DNA of 64,000 nt from Pseudoips prasinana (Eukaryota; Arthropoda; Insecta; Lepidoptera; Nolidae). The stretch lies in NCBI GenBank assembly GCA_951640165.1, contig OX621236.1:34464948-34528947 (forward strand), read 5' to 3'. Of this stretch, positions 57,901-64,000 are shown in pieces; positions within the stretch are counted from its first letter, which is position 1; every line of letters starts with the position of its first letter. Under the pieces are notes generated by a model. The model was not told the DNA's origin and ran no database searches. It saw only the letters and a list, made by a program, of their open reading frames with translations. The position numbers were made by a program, and so were the translations under genes.

Positions 57901-60199
57901 GTTCTTATATGTTTGCAAAGTACCCCACGAAACAGGGCTTCATTGACAAAGTGCGGGAGTTGTCTTTGTATAAAACTAATATATTATAATATTACGAATA
58001 TTACTAATATATTATAATATAACTGTCCAGACGACTTGTGATTCACTCTGGTAATCAGACAACTGGAACGTACCTCGGCCAACGCATAAGCCTTACCATC
58101 CAAAGAGGTAACGTCGTCGCTGGTTTTTTTTTGGCACCTTACCCGCAGATGGCAACTTGAAAGCGGTTTTTTTAGTATTTTGATTTTAAGTTTATAATGA
58201 TCGTTTTAGTTTGTACGTGGTTTTAAACTATTTCCAATATTTATACTAGTATAGTTTTAATTTATTTAATCGCAATTGTGATAACAAGTTATAATTATTT
58301 TTAACTTGTGTTACATTTGGAGTTAATTAAAATATAGATTTTTACGAAACTTAATTTATGAAATATAAAATTAATATACCTAGGTATCTTATTTAAACTA
58401 TGTATAACATTATAATTTAATGTGAGGATAGATAGAAGATGTCACGGCATTTAAATATCTCCTTCTAGCTTGACTTCTATATTTACATAGAATGATTCTC
58501 GTTCTAGTACGCCAAATAATAAGTAATTTTTTTTGTCACCATTTGGTCTAATAAAATGGTTTTGGTTGGTAGAATGGTGGTAATATTAATTGTGGATCCA
58601 TTTCGTTCCTAAATTTCTCTTTAACAAAATTCCTTGATATATTTAAACTAGAAAATGCTACATTTCCAACTAAACCTTAAATAAGTTAAGAAATACCGTC
58701 TGCGAAATACTTCAATTAGCATAACAGTGAAAACAATGATTTCAGAGTAATGCTGCCGAGCGAGAGTAAAACTACAAGAAATTTCAAAGCATACTTAGCA
58801 TAACGTAAGATTTCTAGCATTTCAATTACTAATGATACTTTAATTGAAGCGCTTTTGATATATACTTGTTTAAAAGAGATTTTCATTAATGATAATAGAT
58901 ATTTCAAATAAAAAAGGTTAACCCTTTACAGAAGAATGGTATAATAGTTACCACCACGATTTAAACTCTATTATTAATTAATTAAAAGAAATAAATATCA
59001 TAAACCTAAAAAAACATATTATTGTTATAAGAGCTAAAACAGTGAATTAACCGATTAAGGGTTAAAGAGTTTACATCTAGCTATAACTTGATTTGCGGCT
59101 CATGCGAACAAATATCACAAATTCATCTCATGTGTTGAGAAACATCTTCGGAATACCAAGGCACAGGTTTCTAGAAGATAATAATAATAATAATTCAGAT
59201 CTTACGTTCAGCCTATCGATATTATAACAAAGCATAAAATAACAATGAACGTAGAAAAACATCGTGGTACGTACAAATCCCTGGACGATTCAATTTTATC
59301 TTCAATATAATAAATTCCAGCAAATTGCTTTGTTTAATAAAATAAAACATCGTTTAGTAATCTCACCTGCCATCGGAGAGGAGGAACGGCTTCTCGACCG
59401 ACGCCCGAGGCGCGTTCCCTTCCGAGTTTTCTGTAACAATTTTCCCTTAAAATAACTTATATACACGTACTATAGTTATTAAAGTTAGTCAAATTTACCA
59501 ACGAACCAAGCAAAGTTAACGTTAATGTAATTAGTTTTTTAGCACTTTATGGAAATGTGGGACTACACACTGACTGAACTGTTTTACAAGTTATAGAGAG
59601 AAGAGCTCCAGAATATTTTAATATAAAATTGCTCATTTGATATTTTAATATGTATTTTGGTCTACATTTTCGTAGAATAATTATCAATCTGTATTCGATA
59701 CTAAATTCTTTCAAAACGGTCCAATATAAATTTTGTTAAAATTGGATTGCAAATAAAGGATTAATAAAATAAAGTTTAAGTCAGTTGTGTGAATCTATTT
59801 TAAAACAGTAATTTATTAGTTCTTATTGCAACACAGGGCGGCCAGTCCATAGATGGGTCACCGCCAAAGTGATTTATTTTCTGAGCGTCTCCGTCCTTCG
59901 GAGGGCATGTTGAGCTGTCGGTCCCGGTTGCAGCCATTATGCAACAGTCGTTAAGCCCTGCGGCTTGAACAACTCTGACATTAGGGTAACCACTGCCCAT
60001 AAGATAAGAAGAAAAAGAAGGAAATTAAATAAAGCCATACTATTTGAAATAGAGATTTACTTTGTAAAGGCAAATTATTTGCAATAGAGATTTACTTTGA
60101 AAAGGAAAGTTAATTGACGCACTTAAAACTAACGTACCTATTTCGTCACGCTTCGGCCGGCAGTTTTCATCTGATTCCAACTTCGCTTTAGTTTTCAAC
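36395..60199 (-). CDS. Arrestin gene, C-terminal five exons (5' end outside window)
   Basis: Arrestins are cytosolic adaptors that bind phosphorylated G-protein-coupled receptors, block G-protein coupling and can link receptors to endocytosis. Joined exons 60199-60138, 59430-59367, 56654-56546, 38009-37871 and 36936-36395 keep phase at every junction, have GT/AG borders and give 304 residues ending in TGA. Order: basic/acidic hinge (KAKLESDENCRPKRDE); start of the C-domain (VEKPFLLSDGRVELEAWLDK, YSHGESVRVGV); central strands (VQHVDVCMFSNGKFKNVVAL); gate-loop region (WIALEDSYSKTGASLAST); last strands (VFAIYVSYYVKVKL, GGDLSVKLPFTLTH); and an acidic tail of about 105 residues. The N-domain must lie further upstream. 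Odd points: the Asp of the usual DTNLAS gate-loop motif is not present (TGASLAS), and the tail is long. It is not an obvious match to the classic visual arrestins or kurtz, so the subtype is left open. Confidence 0.85.
36937..37870. other. Arrestin intron (934 bases), no nested feature
   Basis: AT-rich; the plus-strand frame at 37519-37737 is low-complexity. Confidence 0.7.
37871..38009 (-). CDS. Arrestin exon (C-domain core)
   Basis: 139 bases, acceptor tttatttctcag, donor GTAATAC. Reads VLVVQHVDVCMFSNGKFKNV, VALVKGSDVVMPGQTHTH, IFTLTPHR plus one base. It follows an 18.5-kb intron. Confidence 0.9.
38010..39554. other. Start of 18.5-kb arrestin intron, no gene seen
   Basis: AT-rich. A tRNA-like scrap 'aatcgaacccacga' near 38660 is too degraded to name. 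Confidence 0.5.
39555..39690 (-). pseudogene. LINE ORF2 C-terminal fragment
   Basis: The minus strand reads NRIVLPVIPRTTLYKKSSYV and MYGRIFNELPVDIKKLQLRK, then a stop. This resembles the tail of Jockey/CR1-like LINE proteins (..R.N....P...T...K.S..Y.G...FN.LP..IK.L). No other part of the element is recognised nearby. Confidence 0.5.
39691..41525. other. Intronic, no gene seen
   Basis: A 'aaagtgcaaaacgccgctaaagaa' pattern (split here for length: 40219-40242) recurs at about 40369-40392; otherwise nothing supported. Confidence 0.45.
41526..41716 (-). mobile_element. Non-autonomous Helitron (second family), CTAG mutated
   Basis: Inverted: the 5' side is 'ataaatgcgaaagtttgtga' and 'gtgaaagagtaac'-like text is read on plus as 'gaaagagtaacaaacatcc'. 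The 3' side is CGCGGGTAAAACCGCTGGGC with ACAGCTAC in place of ACAGCTAG. Confidence 0.7.
41717..42961. other. Intronic, no gene seen
   Basis: Nothing supported; short AT-rich frames only. Confidence 0.5.
42962..43348. mobile_element. MITE family 2, copy 2 (right end broken)
   Basis: Starts TACAGGGTGGCCGAGGAG. The right arm matches to 'caactcctcgg' and then diverges. The centre holds about 130 bases more than the copy at 31426. Confidence 0.8.
43584..43723. mobile_element. MITE family 1, copy 4
   Basis: Both arms present; the left outer arm is mutated (tacagatttccagcacatc). Confidence 0.85.
43830..44098. repeat. AT-rich block of repeated CCGA/ATTCG words (left)
   Basis: Irregularly spaced 'attccga', 'cgatttc' and 'aatacgaa' words. 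The complementary words fill 44740-44990 on the other side of the minisatellite. Confidence 0.45.
44155..44484. repeat. 19-base minisatellite
   Basis: The unit gcatgcagcatgcaagcag is repeated with point changes. An inverted segment at about 44247-44290 folds on itself (gcagcattcaagcagg and inverse). Since 19 is not a multiple of 3, the same Cys/Met/His/Gln/Ala-rich peptide appears in all frames and both strands stay open; the long frames here are by-products. Confidence 0.9.
44494..44730 (+). mobile_element. GC-rich insertion with 11-bp flanking repeats (LINE endonuclease scrap?)
   Basis: GTTTCTGTCAC occurs at 44494-44504 and 44720-44730. The GC-rich insert between reads GPRELIVADGFNAHHRSFGL in one frame, close to the GDFNAHHxSWG motif of LINE AP endonucleases. 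No poly(A) tail is evident, so the mechanism is uncertain. Confidence 0.45.
44740..44990. repeat. AT-rich block of repeated GAAAATCGG/TTCG words (right)
   Basis: Words such as 'gaaaatcgga' occur at several places (about 44778, 44840, 44931), complementary in style to 43830-44098. Confidence 0.45.
45192..45237. repeat. Hairpin, 19-base arms
   Basis: 'aagcaggcgggttcatttt' and its inverse (one mismatch), with an 8-base loop. Confidence 0.85.
45754..45990 (-). CDS. Exon-like ORF, possible last exon of a small cysteine-containing protein
   Basis: After a candidate acceptor (ttaattctatgtag, ending at 45991) the frame is open for about 78 codons: YIPSETRLVGDIDATD, IRQKVVYKDVPVVNCCLTLI, GHDASYSSDCGSGRAFYRFE, FKIEVMDGNGGNDGFKVWAG, then TAG. 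GC content is higher than in flanking DNA and the composition is that of a folded protein. No ATG opens the frame, so upstream exons would be needed; a TIR element starts only 13 bases upstream. I do not recognise the family. It lies inside the large arrestin intron on the same strand, so it would be a nested gene, a gene fragment or, less likely, an alternative exon. Confidence 0.4.
46107..46300 (+). repeat. SINE family B, complete
   Basis: The head 'cacgtgtggcgcagcggcta' leads to ACGGGTTCGAGTCCCGCG with a good B-box. The body is 'ttatttgtgtgactcataaa' and 'agtaccccacaacacaggga'. It is inserted just inside the left arm of the TIR element. Confidence 0.85.
46420..46650 (-). CDS. Unknown ORF inside TIR element
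   Basis: Open for 76 codons (the first ATG is internal; the frame is reported from a TTG). Contains ALELVLMPKIIHEFKVPDCL, CDLDQQEFLIGHYTNEGGSV and VVFCTKENFKRHTP. No family recognised. It may be a remnant of the element's own gene or of a captured gene. Confidence 0.25.
   Translation of the reverse strand: MQDVQTTSTAQLLSKAAGILFSALELVLMPKIIHEFKVPDCLCDLDQQEFLIGHYTNEGGSVVVFCTKENFKRHTP
46729..46968 (-). CDS. Unknown ORF inside TIR element
   Basis: 79 codons with NYVPVYFRCCYDQSTNLKMS, CNVMKSKRCGWIGIHI and TNVHLILNQNKGHGHL. Same strand as 46420-46650 and 78 bases upstream of it. Not recognised; could be exon and intron remains of one broken gene. Confidence 0.2.
   Translation of the reverse strand: MNQNYVPVYFRCCYDQSTNLKMSACNVMKSKRCGWIGIHITSTKDWTTNITVTTIFCTNVHLILNQNKGHGHLTEPVKR
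47324..48493. other. Intronic; one perfect palindrome
   Basis: 47582-47619 is an exact palindrome with 18-base arms (atggttaaaatttggtat). Nothing else is supported. Confidence 0.6.
48494..48730 (-). repeat. RTE LINE 3' end fragment
   Basis: The minus strand reads AQRIAKLKWQWAGHIAR near 48720-48670. After a frame change it gives WRPRTGRRSMGRPSTRWSDD, LARVARSCWMRAAQNRLLWK and the CATCATCATATCAGC tail. The LINE 3' part is about 230 bases long. Confidence 0.85.
48731..49685. other. Intronic, no gene seen
   Basis: AT-rich; the 66-residue frame at 49340-49540 has no known motif. Confidence 0.45.
49686..49850 (+). mobile_element. Short non-autonomous Helitron (second family)
   Basis: Starts 'cacactaatattataaaggc' with 'gaaagtttgtgagtgtgta' and ends GATGCGGGTAAAACCGCTAG followed by T. 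The spacer between hairpin and CTAG seen in other copies is lost. Confidence 0.7.
50070..50277 (-). mobile_element. Short non-autonomous Helitron (second family)
   Basis: Inverted: 3' end CGCGGGTAAAACCGCGGGGC with ACAGCTAG at 50070. The 5' side has 'ataaatgcgaaagtaac' and a (GTCT)n run at about 50231-50253. Confidence 0.8.
50374..50972. repeat. High-copy interspersed repeat (ccggccaagtgcgagtcgg type)
   Basis: It opens 'ccggccaagtgcgagtcgga' and closes 'ggctacggaaccctaaaaaa'. Internal landmarks are 'gataccccacatgtatggg' and 'ggacagacagacagacatga'. I know this block as a very common lepidopteran non-coding repeat of unclear class. Confidence 0.75.
51001..51335 (+). repeat. SINE family C, full length
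   Basis: tRNA-like head 'ctcgtttgtctagcggtagc' and 'cctgggttcctgggtcggg' (degenerate B-box), body 'gcacgtaaagccgtcggtct', tail 'gccgaaattcggctaggag'. Confidence 0.85.
51790..52272 (+). mobile_element. Helitron (second family) split by a SINE
   Basis: The left part, 'aatattataaatgcgaaagt' to about 51905, and the right part, 'tttataaagtttgtgccggt' to GGGCACAGCTAG at 52272, are separated by the SINE at 51912-52161 and an ATATCCAA-type tandem stretch (52165-52216). Confidence 0.7.
51912..52161 (-). repeat. tRNA-derived SINE family D
   Basis: On the minus strand the head reads 'atagcctagttggtagtgct', 'cctgcctacgaagctggtgg' and TCCTGGGTTCGAATCCCGG (good B-box). The body has 'gagcacgaatatttgttcct' and 'gtatgtatatcgtcgcc'. 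Confidence 0.85.
52276..52595 (+). mobile_element. Complete short non-autonomous Helitron (first family)
   Basis: 5' TCTATACACATAATAAAATC; 3' hairpin GCGGGTAAAACTGC and GGTGCACAGCTAG followed by T. It starts three bases after the CTAG of the previous Helitron. Confidence 0.85.
52775..52905 (-). repeat. RTE LINE 3' end fragment
   Basis: Inverted tail 'catcatcatatcagccgaaa' and 'ctccacaattgccggtcttg', then 'gcacaagatcatcggtc'. Encodes the last ~35 codons (RVAGNCGMRIAQDRQLWRSL-like). Confidence 0.85.
52906..53498. other. Intronic, no gene seen
   Basis: Nothing supported. Confidence 0.5.
53499..53893 (-). pseudogene. Probable LINE-derived fragment
   Basis: Minus frames give RAKSPVCRTLDVLNALLIAN, PECDVFAGRRTDI and, upstream in another frame, VRGLLGGLNQLTVACKTLRG. 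The 'P..R...LLN.L....P.CD.FA' pattern is like C-termini of LINE proteins that I recall from Lepidoptera. GC content is higher than around it. Identity is tentative. Confidence 0.3.
54309..54470 (+). pseudogene. LINE C-terminal fragment
   Basis: The plus frame reads NAFRVRGLPRFCSASGMFAE, ARVDCVYATMSKRFASRVSR, MRGHS. It resembles the last residues of Jockey/R1-like proteins (..GMFA.A.VD...A.M.KR..S...R.R.S). Tentative. Confidence 0.4.
54562..54845 (+). repeat. SINE family A, full length
   Basis: Head 'ggcctgttggcgtggttggc', GTCGTGGGTTCGATTCCCAC (B-box), body 'aggacagatatttgtgtgcc', tail 'ttggaatcagatggcagtgt' and 'ataacaggatattgttatta'. Best copy of the family in the window. A second 3' scrap lies at 54885-54950. 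Confidence 0.9.
55090..55644. other. Intronic, no gene seen
   Basis: Nothing supported. Confidence 0.45.
55645..55768. mobile_element. MITE family 1, copy 5 (right arm truncated)
   Basis: Left arm complete; the right arm ends 'ggagtaactgtaca', about 15 bases short. Confidence 0.8.
56215..56370 (-). repeat. SINE family A with (ATC)n replacing its middle
   Basis: Inverted 3' part 'cacacggccatctgatccca', then a CAT/ATC run (56240-56261), then 'gtcctgggtgggaatcgaac', 'ccacgacctgcggcgtgaaa'. The body between is deleted. Confidence 0.8.
56546..56654 (-). CDS. Arrestin exon (C-domain strands)
   Basis: 109 bases, acceptor atttttgtag, donor GTTAGTG. Reads VELEAWLDKPTYSHGESVRV and GVVVGNHSSKTVRRIK, the counterpart of LEVxLDKxxYxHGExIxV...NxSxKxVKKIK in the family. 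It ends on a whole codon. Confidence 0.9.
56820..57546 (-). mobile_element. 5'-truncated RTE LINE insertion with 14-bp target duplication
   Basis: TAACGGCAGAATTA occurs at 56820-56833 and 57533-57546. The insert lies in an arrestin intron on the gene's own strand and ends in an AAATAAAATAAAATA-type tail (seen inverted at 56834-56857). Confidence 0.9.
56865..57530 (-). pseudogene. RTE reverse transcriptase C-terminal fragment
   Basis: From 57530 the frame reads AFLEYTDK, stop, IYLGKQISFDRKNNELEVER, RVQQTWKRYWSLKEIF, LPITIKTKVMNSSLLPCLTY, GCQTWKFT, RGLERSM, LKWKWAGHVARLQDQRW, KRSRGRPLTRWGDEIARTAG, PNWKQTAQDRDKWASLEEAF and ends at 56865. Except for the one stop near 57503 it is uninterrupted, so the insertion is fairly young. 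The catalytic YADD region is upstream of the truncation. Confidence 0.9.
57583..57634. repeat. Palindrome, 21-base arms
   Basis: 'atccttattagtttaactaa' and its exact inverse, with a 10-base loop. Confidence 0.85.
57653..57782 (-). repeat. RTE LINE 3' end fragment
   Basis: Tail 'catcatcatatcagctgaac', then 'gacgtccactgctgaataaa' and 'gtaagatcgtcggtgcacc'; about 20 bases are missing in the middle. Confidence 0.8.
57820..57970 (+). repeat. SINE family B, diverged
   Basis: 'gaccgcacgtgtggcgacgc', 'cgtgttcgattccaaa' (damaged B-box), 'gcaaagtaccccacgaaaca'. Confidence 0.7.
57971..59366. other. Arrestin intron, no nested gene seen
   Basis: AT-rich. A short direct repeat (aatatattataatatta-type) occurs near 57978-58020. 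Confidence 0.55.
59367..59430 (-). CDS. Arrestin exon (start of C-domain)
   Basis: 64 bases between acceptor attgttacag and donor GTGAGATT. Reads NSEGNAPRASVEKPFLLSDG plus a split Arg codon; FLLSDG aligns with the usual F(L/M)(L/M)S.. before the first C-domain strand. The intron to the previous exon (707 bases) contains a tail-repeat T copy. Confidence 0.85.
59820..60005 (-). repeat. Tail repeat T, best copy
   Basis: The minus strand runs 'cttatgggcagtggttaccc', 'ttaacgactgttgcataatg', 'gcaaccgggaccgacagctc', 'aacatgccctccgaaggacg', 'gtgacccatctatggactgg'. It lies inside the 707-base arrestin intron. Probably a SINE or LINE 3' part. Confidence 0.65.
60138..60199 (-). CDS. Arrestin exon (hinge region)
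   Basis: 62 bases between acceptor tttttatccgcag and donor GTACGTTAG. The first base completes a codon from an upstream exon not found here. It reads LKTKAKLESDENCRPKRDEI and ends one base into a Glu codon. It corresponds to the link between the N- and C-domains. Confidence 0.7.
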
Positions 60200-60904
60200 C
60201 TGCGGATAAAAACACTTCATGCAGTTAATTGTAAATTTAATCAGCCAAGGGTTAGACTCTTAATTACATTAGATGCCTACAACCAAGTTAACATAGTATG
60301 AATTGAGTTAATTAAAATAATTTGGTTATTCTATTGCAGAACCTTTTAAGTTAATCAAAACTGTTTAACTTAAACTCTTTATAGTAATATAATAACGCTT
60401 TTCATTCTATGAGTTAGTACTTAGTTGTAACTAAAAGATAAGTTTTACATGTGTATAAACACCTACCTAAAGTTTTATTTTATTCGAAACTTTTGTATCG
60501 TAGGTGAATTGGAGTGACAGATAGTAGGGTATAGAAATCCAGGGGTCAATGGATATGGAGAAACAATCCAACATAATTTCAATTTTGTTCCTGTCTCTAT
60601 AGATAGACGTATAGATAACCGCTTTATTACACACCAATAGAAAAACACTTACTGAAAATAAAACGTAACAAGTGTATAGTGGCGTAGCACAAAATGTAAT
60701 CTCTTCGAAGCAACTGAAAAGGGATTGGAGAATTGGAAGAAATAAAATGTGAGCGTATCCTAATCGAAATGAATAGAGTGTTTACCTACAGCTTGATCTC
60801 GATACATGTGATGGAAATTTTATAAAGGAACCGCATTGTTGTCCGAAAACCTCCTGAATGTTATTCAAAATGACTACCGTTTCTTATTTTTTTTTAATTT
60901 TTCT
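60200..60904. other. Upstream intron of arrestin, no exon seen
   Basis: I looked for N-domain exons on the minus strand between 60200 and 64000 and found none that I can support. Confidence 0.5.
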
Positions 60905-61090
60905 TAACGACCATTCCCGTACTAGGGATATTAATCCCTGTGCCACGGGGTACTTTACAAACATATAATTGATGGACGCAAAGTATGTACATCCAGACTC
61001 AAAACAACTATTTATGAGTCACACAAATAGTTGTCCTGCAAGGGATTCGAAGCCGGGACACTAATGTGGATCAAATAGAGCGAGAGACCT
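60905..61090 (-). repeat. SINE family B
   Basis: Inverted: 'gtacatccagactcaaaaca', 'gagtcacacaaatagttgtc' and head 'gcaagggattcgaagccggg' (B-box altered). Confidence 0.75.
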
Positions 61091-61734
61091 GCAGCAGGTT
61101 TTGTTTAACACTTACTCCACGTTTAACTTAGAATTCCTAAACCAAGACATACTAAGTTACACTAATATACACATACACTCTTTATTGTACACCCAATTAA
61201 TTACAATATAGAACATAATACACAATATAGTAGCATGATAATGTACAAAGGGCGGTCTTTTCGCTAGCTGCGATTTCTTACAGACAACCTTAGGATGGAC
61301 AAGAGTTGTATGAAATGAAAACGGGTAAAAGGTGAAACAAGTTCAGTAAATGGAGAAAGATTAAAAGAATCAGAAAAAGTTGGTATCAAATATAAAGTAC
61401 ACCTACACTTTGTTACATATTCATTTAGGTTATTTTATAATGATTATAAAAACATGGTAATATGTATCTACGTATTTCCTTAGCAACATTCCGTCCTTGT
61501 AATGGCACGTGGAGATTCCTCTAGGTCATGTGACCCCGACAGATACAGGAAAAGTGGTCAATGACAGTGAAGTGGGTATCTATCTTGGGGATTTTACTAT
61601 ATTGGGATTTACAATAGATTATCGGTAAAATGTAAATAGCCTAGATCTAGATGTTCTCTTTTCATTCAATTATTTGACGTTACAATGTTGTAACCTACAA
61701 AGAAATGGGAGGTAAATATATACCGGGTATAATT
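61091..61734. other. No gene seen
   Basis: AT-rich; nothing supported. Confidence 0.45.
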
Positions 61735-61925
61735 ATACCCGGGATATCTGATCCCAAACTTAGCAGAACTTGTTCTATGGAAACTGATATATTGCATATA
61801 CCAACTCTTTTGCAAATATATACTTATATAGATAATTACACCCAAACTCAGGACAAACAGAAACGTTCATGCACACAAATATCTGTCCTGGGTGGGAATG
61901 ATGAACGATCTGCAGCGTGAAAGGT
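61735..61925 (-). repeat. SINE family A
   Basis: Inverted tail 'atctgatcccaaacttagca', middle 'taattacacccaaactcagg', head 'cctgggtgggaatgatgaac' (B-box damaged). Confidence 0.8.
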
Positions 61926-61991
61926 AAATCTTACCTTTCTCGCTACTACGGTATTACGGTACTACTCTGTCAAGAAAGTACAAAATGTTTG

Positions 61992-63051
61992 TTATTCATC
62001 CAAATTATTTTTATCACCTTCAAAGTATGCTCCTTCAGAAACGATACACTTACGCCGACGAATAATCCACTCATCAAAACATTTTTTAAACGCTGCTTTC
62101 GGAATTGAGTTCAGTTCTCGCCGCGAATTCTCCTTTATGTCTTCTACCGATTCAAAACGGGTACCACGAAGTGGTAATTTGAGTTTAGGAAAAAGAAAGA
62201 AGTCAGCTGGAGCCATATCGGGTGAATATGGTGGTTGCTGGATGGTATTTGGTGAGTGTTTGGTCAAAAATTCGTTCACAATGATGGCTTTGTGCGAAGG
62301 CGCATTATCGTGGTGCAAAATCCAAGAATTTTCTTTCCACAAATCTGGCCTTTTTCGTCGAATTTGCTCTCTTAAACGCCGCATAACGCTCAAATAATAT
62401 TCTTTATTTACCGTTCGAACTTCCGGTAAGAATTCAGAGTGCACAACACCGCGAAAGTTAAAGAAAACAGTCAACATGACTTTGACTTTTGATCGACTTT
62501 GGCGTGGTTTTTTCGGTTTCGATTCAGTTGGAAGGCGCCACTCCGAAGCTTGTTGACTAATTTGCATGTCAAACTCGTAAACCCACGTCTCGTCACCAGT
62601 AAGAATGCGTTTCATGAATGTTGGGTCGGAATTGACTCGTTCTACCATGTCCTCAGCGACTTTCATGCGATTGAGTTTTTGGAGAAAATTCTGATCTTTT
62701 GGGACTAGCCGAGCGGTAACATGTTTCATACCCAAGTGATTAGTTAAAATGGTACGAATCGACTCGTGAGATACAGAAAGTTCAGCGGCTATCTCTCTCA
62801 GAGTTGAATGAGGATTTTTCCTTCACTTTTGCGATCACTTCAGTTGCAGACTTTGATGGCCTACCAGAGCGAGGCAAATCTTTCATCACATCTCGACCGC
62901 TTATGAACGCTTTGAACCACTCATAAGCACGGGTTTTTGATAAAGTCGATTCACCGTATGCCTTCTGTAACATTTTCAGTGACTCCGAACACGAAATTCC
63001 ATTAGCGATGCAAAATTTAAGACAAACTCTTTGTTCGATATTTTTGTCCAT
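61992..63051 (-). pseudogene. mariner transposase, one frameshift
   Basis: From ATG at 63051 the frame reads MDKNIEQRVCLKFCIANGIS, an HTH-containing N-domain (YEWFKAF) and the GRP-type link (RSGRPSKSA). After 78 residues a one-base difference in a five-A run (62815-62819) breaks the frame. The second frame continues NPHSTLREIAAELSVSHESI and runs to TAA at 61992. Catalytic motifs are present: TGDETWV (first D), HHDNAPSH (second D) and YSPDMAPADFF (third D), with 34 residues between the second and third, i.e. DD34D. The total is about 350 residues, the usual mariner length. Terminal inverted repeats could not be paired with confidence. The transposase acts in the nucleus by cut-and-paste at TA; this copy is inactive unless the shift is a sequencing error. 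Confidence 0.9.
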
Positions 63052-63936
63052 TATGAAATTCGCAATACACACTATATATGATATTACTAAAACCAGCATT
63101 GTATTTAATATAAATAACAGATGCAACTCAAACTCCGCGCCAAAATGGAAAACAGTTGTGCCAATCTAACAACAACAAAAAAAAACAAAAAATTTAATTT
63201 GGAGCCATAAACAAACCATCCATTCCCGATACTTTATTGACTGAATGTACGTCTATCTAGTTCAGCTGAATGAATAAACAAAAATTTTCATACAAAATGT
63301 TCGTAAAATTAAAACTATTGGGCCAAACATATGTCAAACTTTTATTGGACCAAATGGCAACTAATATGCATCAAATTAAAGAAGAATCGCGTAAATCGGA
63401 TCATAAATCTCCGAGTAATCGGTGTACATACATAAAAAAATACCAATCAACTTGAGAACCTCCCCCTTTGGAAGTCGGTTAAAAACTCTAAGGCTTTTGA
63501 TATAATAAAAACAGTTGGTAATAAGTCACGACCCCAATGACATTTAGCAAATACCTTTTAATAATATTTAGGTACCTTTTAAAGCAATATCAAGTACTAA
63601 AAAGCAATATCCAAATAAAAGATTTTGACAATGTTGAAAGAAATGCTTTCAACCCAGGTTTAAAGTATGTATACAAAATATCCTTTGACCCCTGAAAGCA
63701 CAATTTCTAAGGCAATGAACCTCTGAAAGGGTTCCGCATGAATAGCTTTGAGTAACCTGACCTTCATTAGAAATCCTTGTATTGTGCACCTGAAAACGTC
63801 TTGTAATTGCGTCGTAATGTGTTCTAGCTATACCTACATAAAATGGATCTTAAATGATTGGATACTTATTTTTCTAATTCTTTTAGTTCTAAGTTAGTTA
63901 TTTATGCAAAACTAAAGACGAAATACCGACGAACCG
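63052..63936. other. No gene seen
   Basis: It includes the presumed 5' untranslated and terminal part of the mariner ('ggcgcggagtttgag' inverted, up to about 63170) and AT-rich DNA. Confidence 0.45.
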
Positions 63937-64000
63937 ACCGTGGCGACCACGAACCGGAAGACGCAGCGTGGGCAGGCCCCCTACAAGATGGACCGATGAT
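63937..64000 (+). repeat. RTE LINE 3' end, cut by window edge
   Basis: Reads WRPRTGRRSVGRPPTRWTDD in frame up to the last base, the conserved RTE C-terminal block. The remainder lies beyond the window. Confidence 0.85.

Noticed and set aside
61490..61560. Possible upstream arrestin exon on the minus strand
   Set aside because: Translations give no arrestin N-domain motif and the phase needed by the exon at 60199 is not met.
1..64000. CRISPR arrays, rRNA genes, integrated virus genomes
   Set aside because: No spaced direct-repeat array, no rRNA-like conserved block and no recognisable viral gene was seen on either strand.

Overview
This is AT-rich animal nuclear DNA, most likely from a moth or butterfly (Lepidoptera). 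The evidence is repeat content typical of lepidopteran genomes: RTE-type LINE 3' ends closing in GATGAT tails, several tRNA-derived SINE families, short non-autonomous Helitrons with TC...CTAG ends, and mariner and MITE copies. There is also an intron-containing arrestin gene. I see no bacterial operons, rRNA genes or CRISPR arrays. The species cannot be fixed from the sequence.

The only clear host gene is an arrestin on the minus strand. Five exons (60199-60138, 59430-59367, 56654-56546, 38009-37871, 36936-36395) join in phase to give 304 residues: the inter-domain hinge, the whole arrestin C-domain and a long acidic tail. The N-domain exons were not found and probably lie beyond the right edge. 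The third intron in the window is about 18.5 kb and full of transposons. It also holds an exon-like ORF (45754-45990) of unknown identity on the same strand.

Layout. 0-4 kb: SINE, RTE tail, a degraded Helitron with two partial helicase copies, a 160-bp palindrome and a TATA-driven small ORF. 5-10 kb: palindromes, a 2-kb element with 245-bp inverted ends around a cysteine-rich CXC-type ORF, and a hexamer minisatellite inside a 13-bp inverted pair. 10-18 kb: RTE tails, a tRNA-like cloverleaf, a complete short Helitron and foldbacks. 18-19 kb: N-terminal fragment of a tyrosine-recombinase-like protein beside 103-bp direct repeats that enclose three TTCG-loop hairpins. 20-21 kb: a 5'-truncated RTE insertion with target duplication. 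22-35 kb: MITEs, SINEs, tandem Helitrons and LINE RT fragments. 36-60 kb: the arrestin gene and its TE-rich introns, including a 19-bp minisatellite and a TIR-bounded element with unknown ORFs. 61-64 kb: a nearly full-length mariner transposase with one frameshift, then a new RTE end running off the window.

Most of the window is therefore layers of transposons, often nested. No multi-gene pathway is visible. The most unusual structures are the hairpin/direct-repeat cassette at 18.5 kb, the CXC element at 7-9 kb, the TIR element and exon-like ORF at 45.7-47.3 kb, and the divergent arrestin itself. Family names for repeats rest on recognition of motifs and not on database searches.
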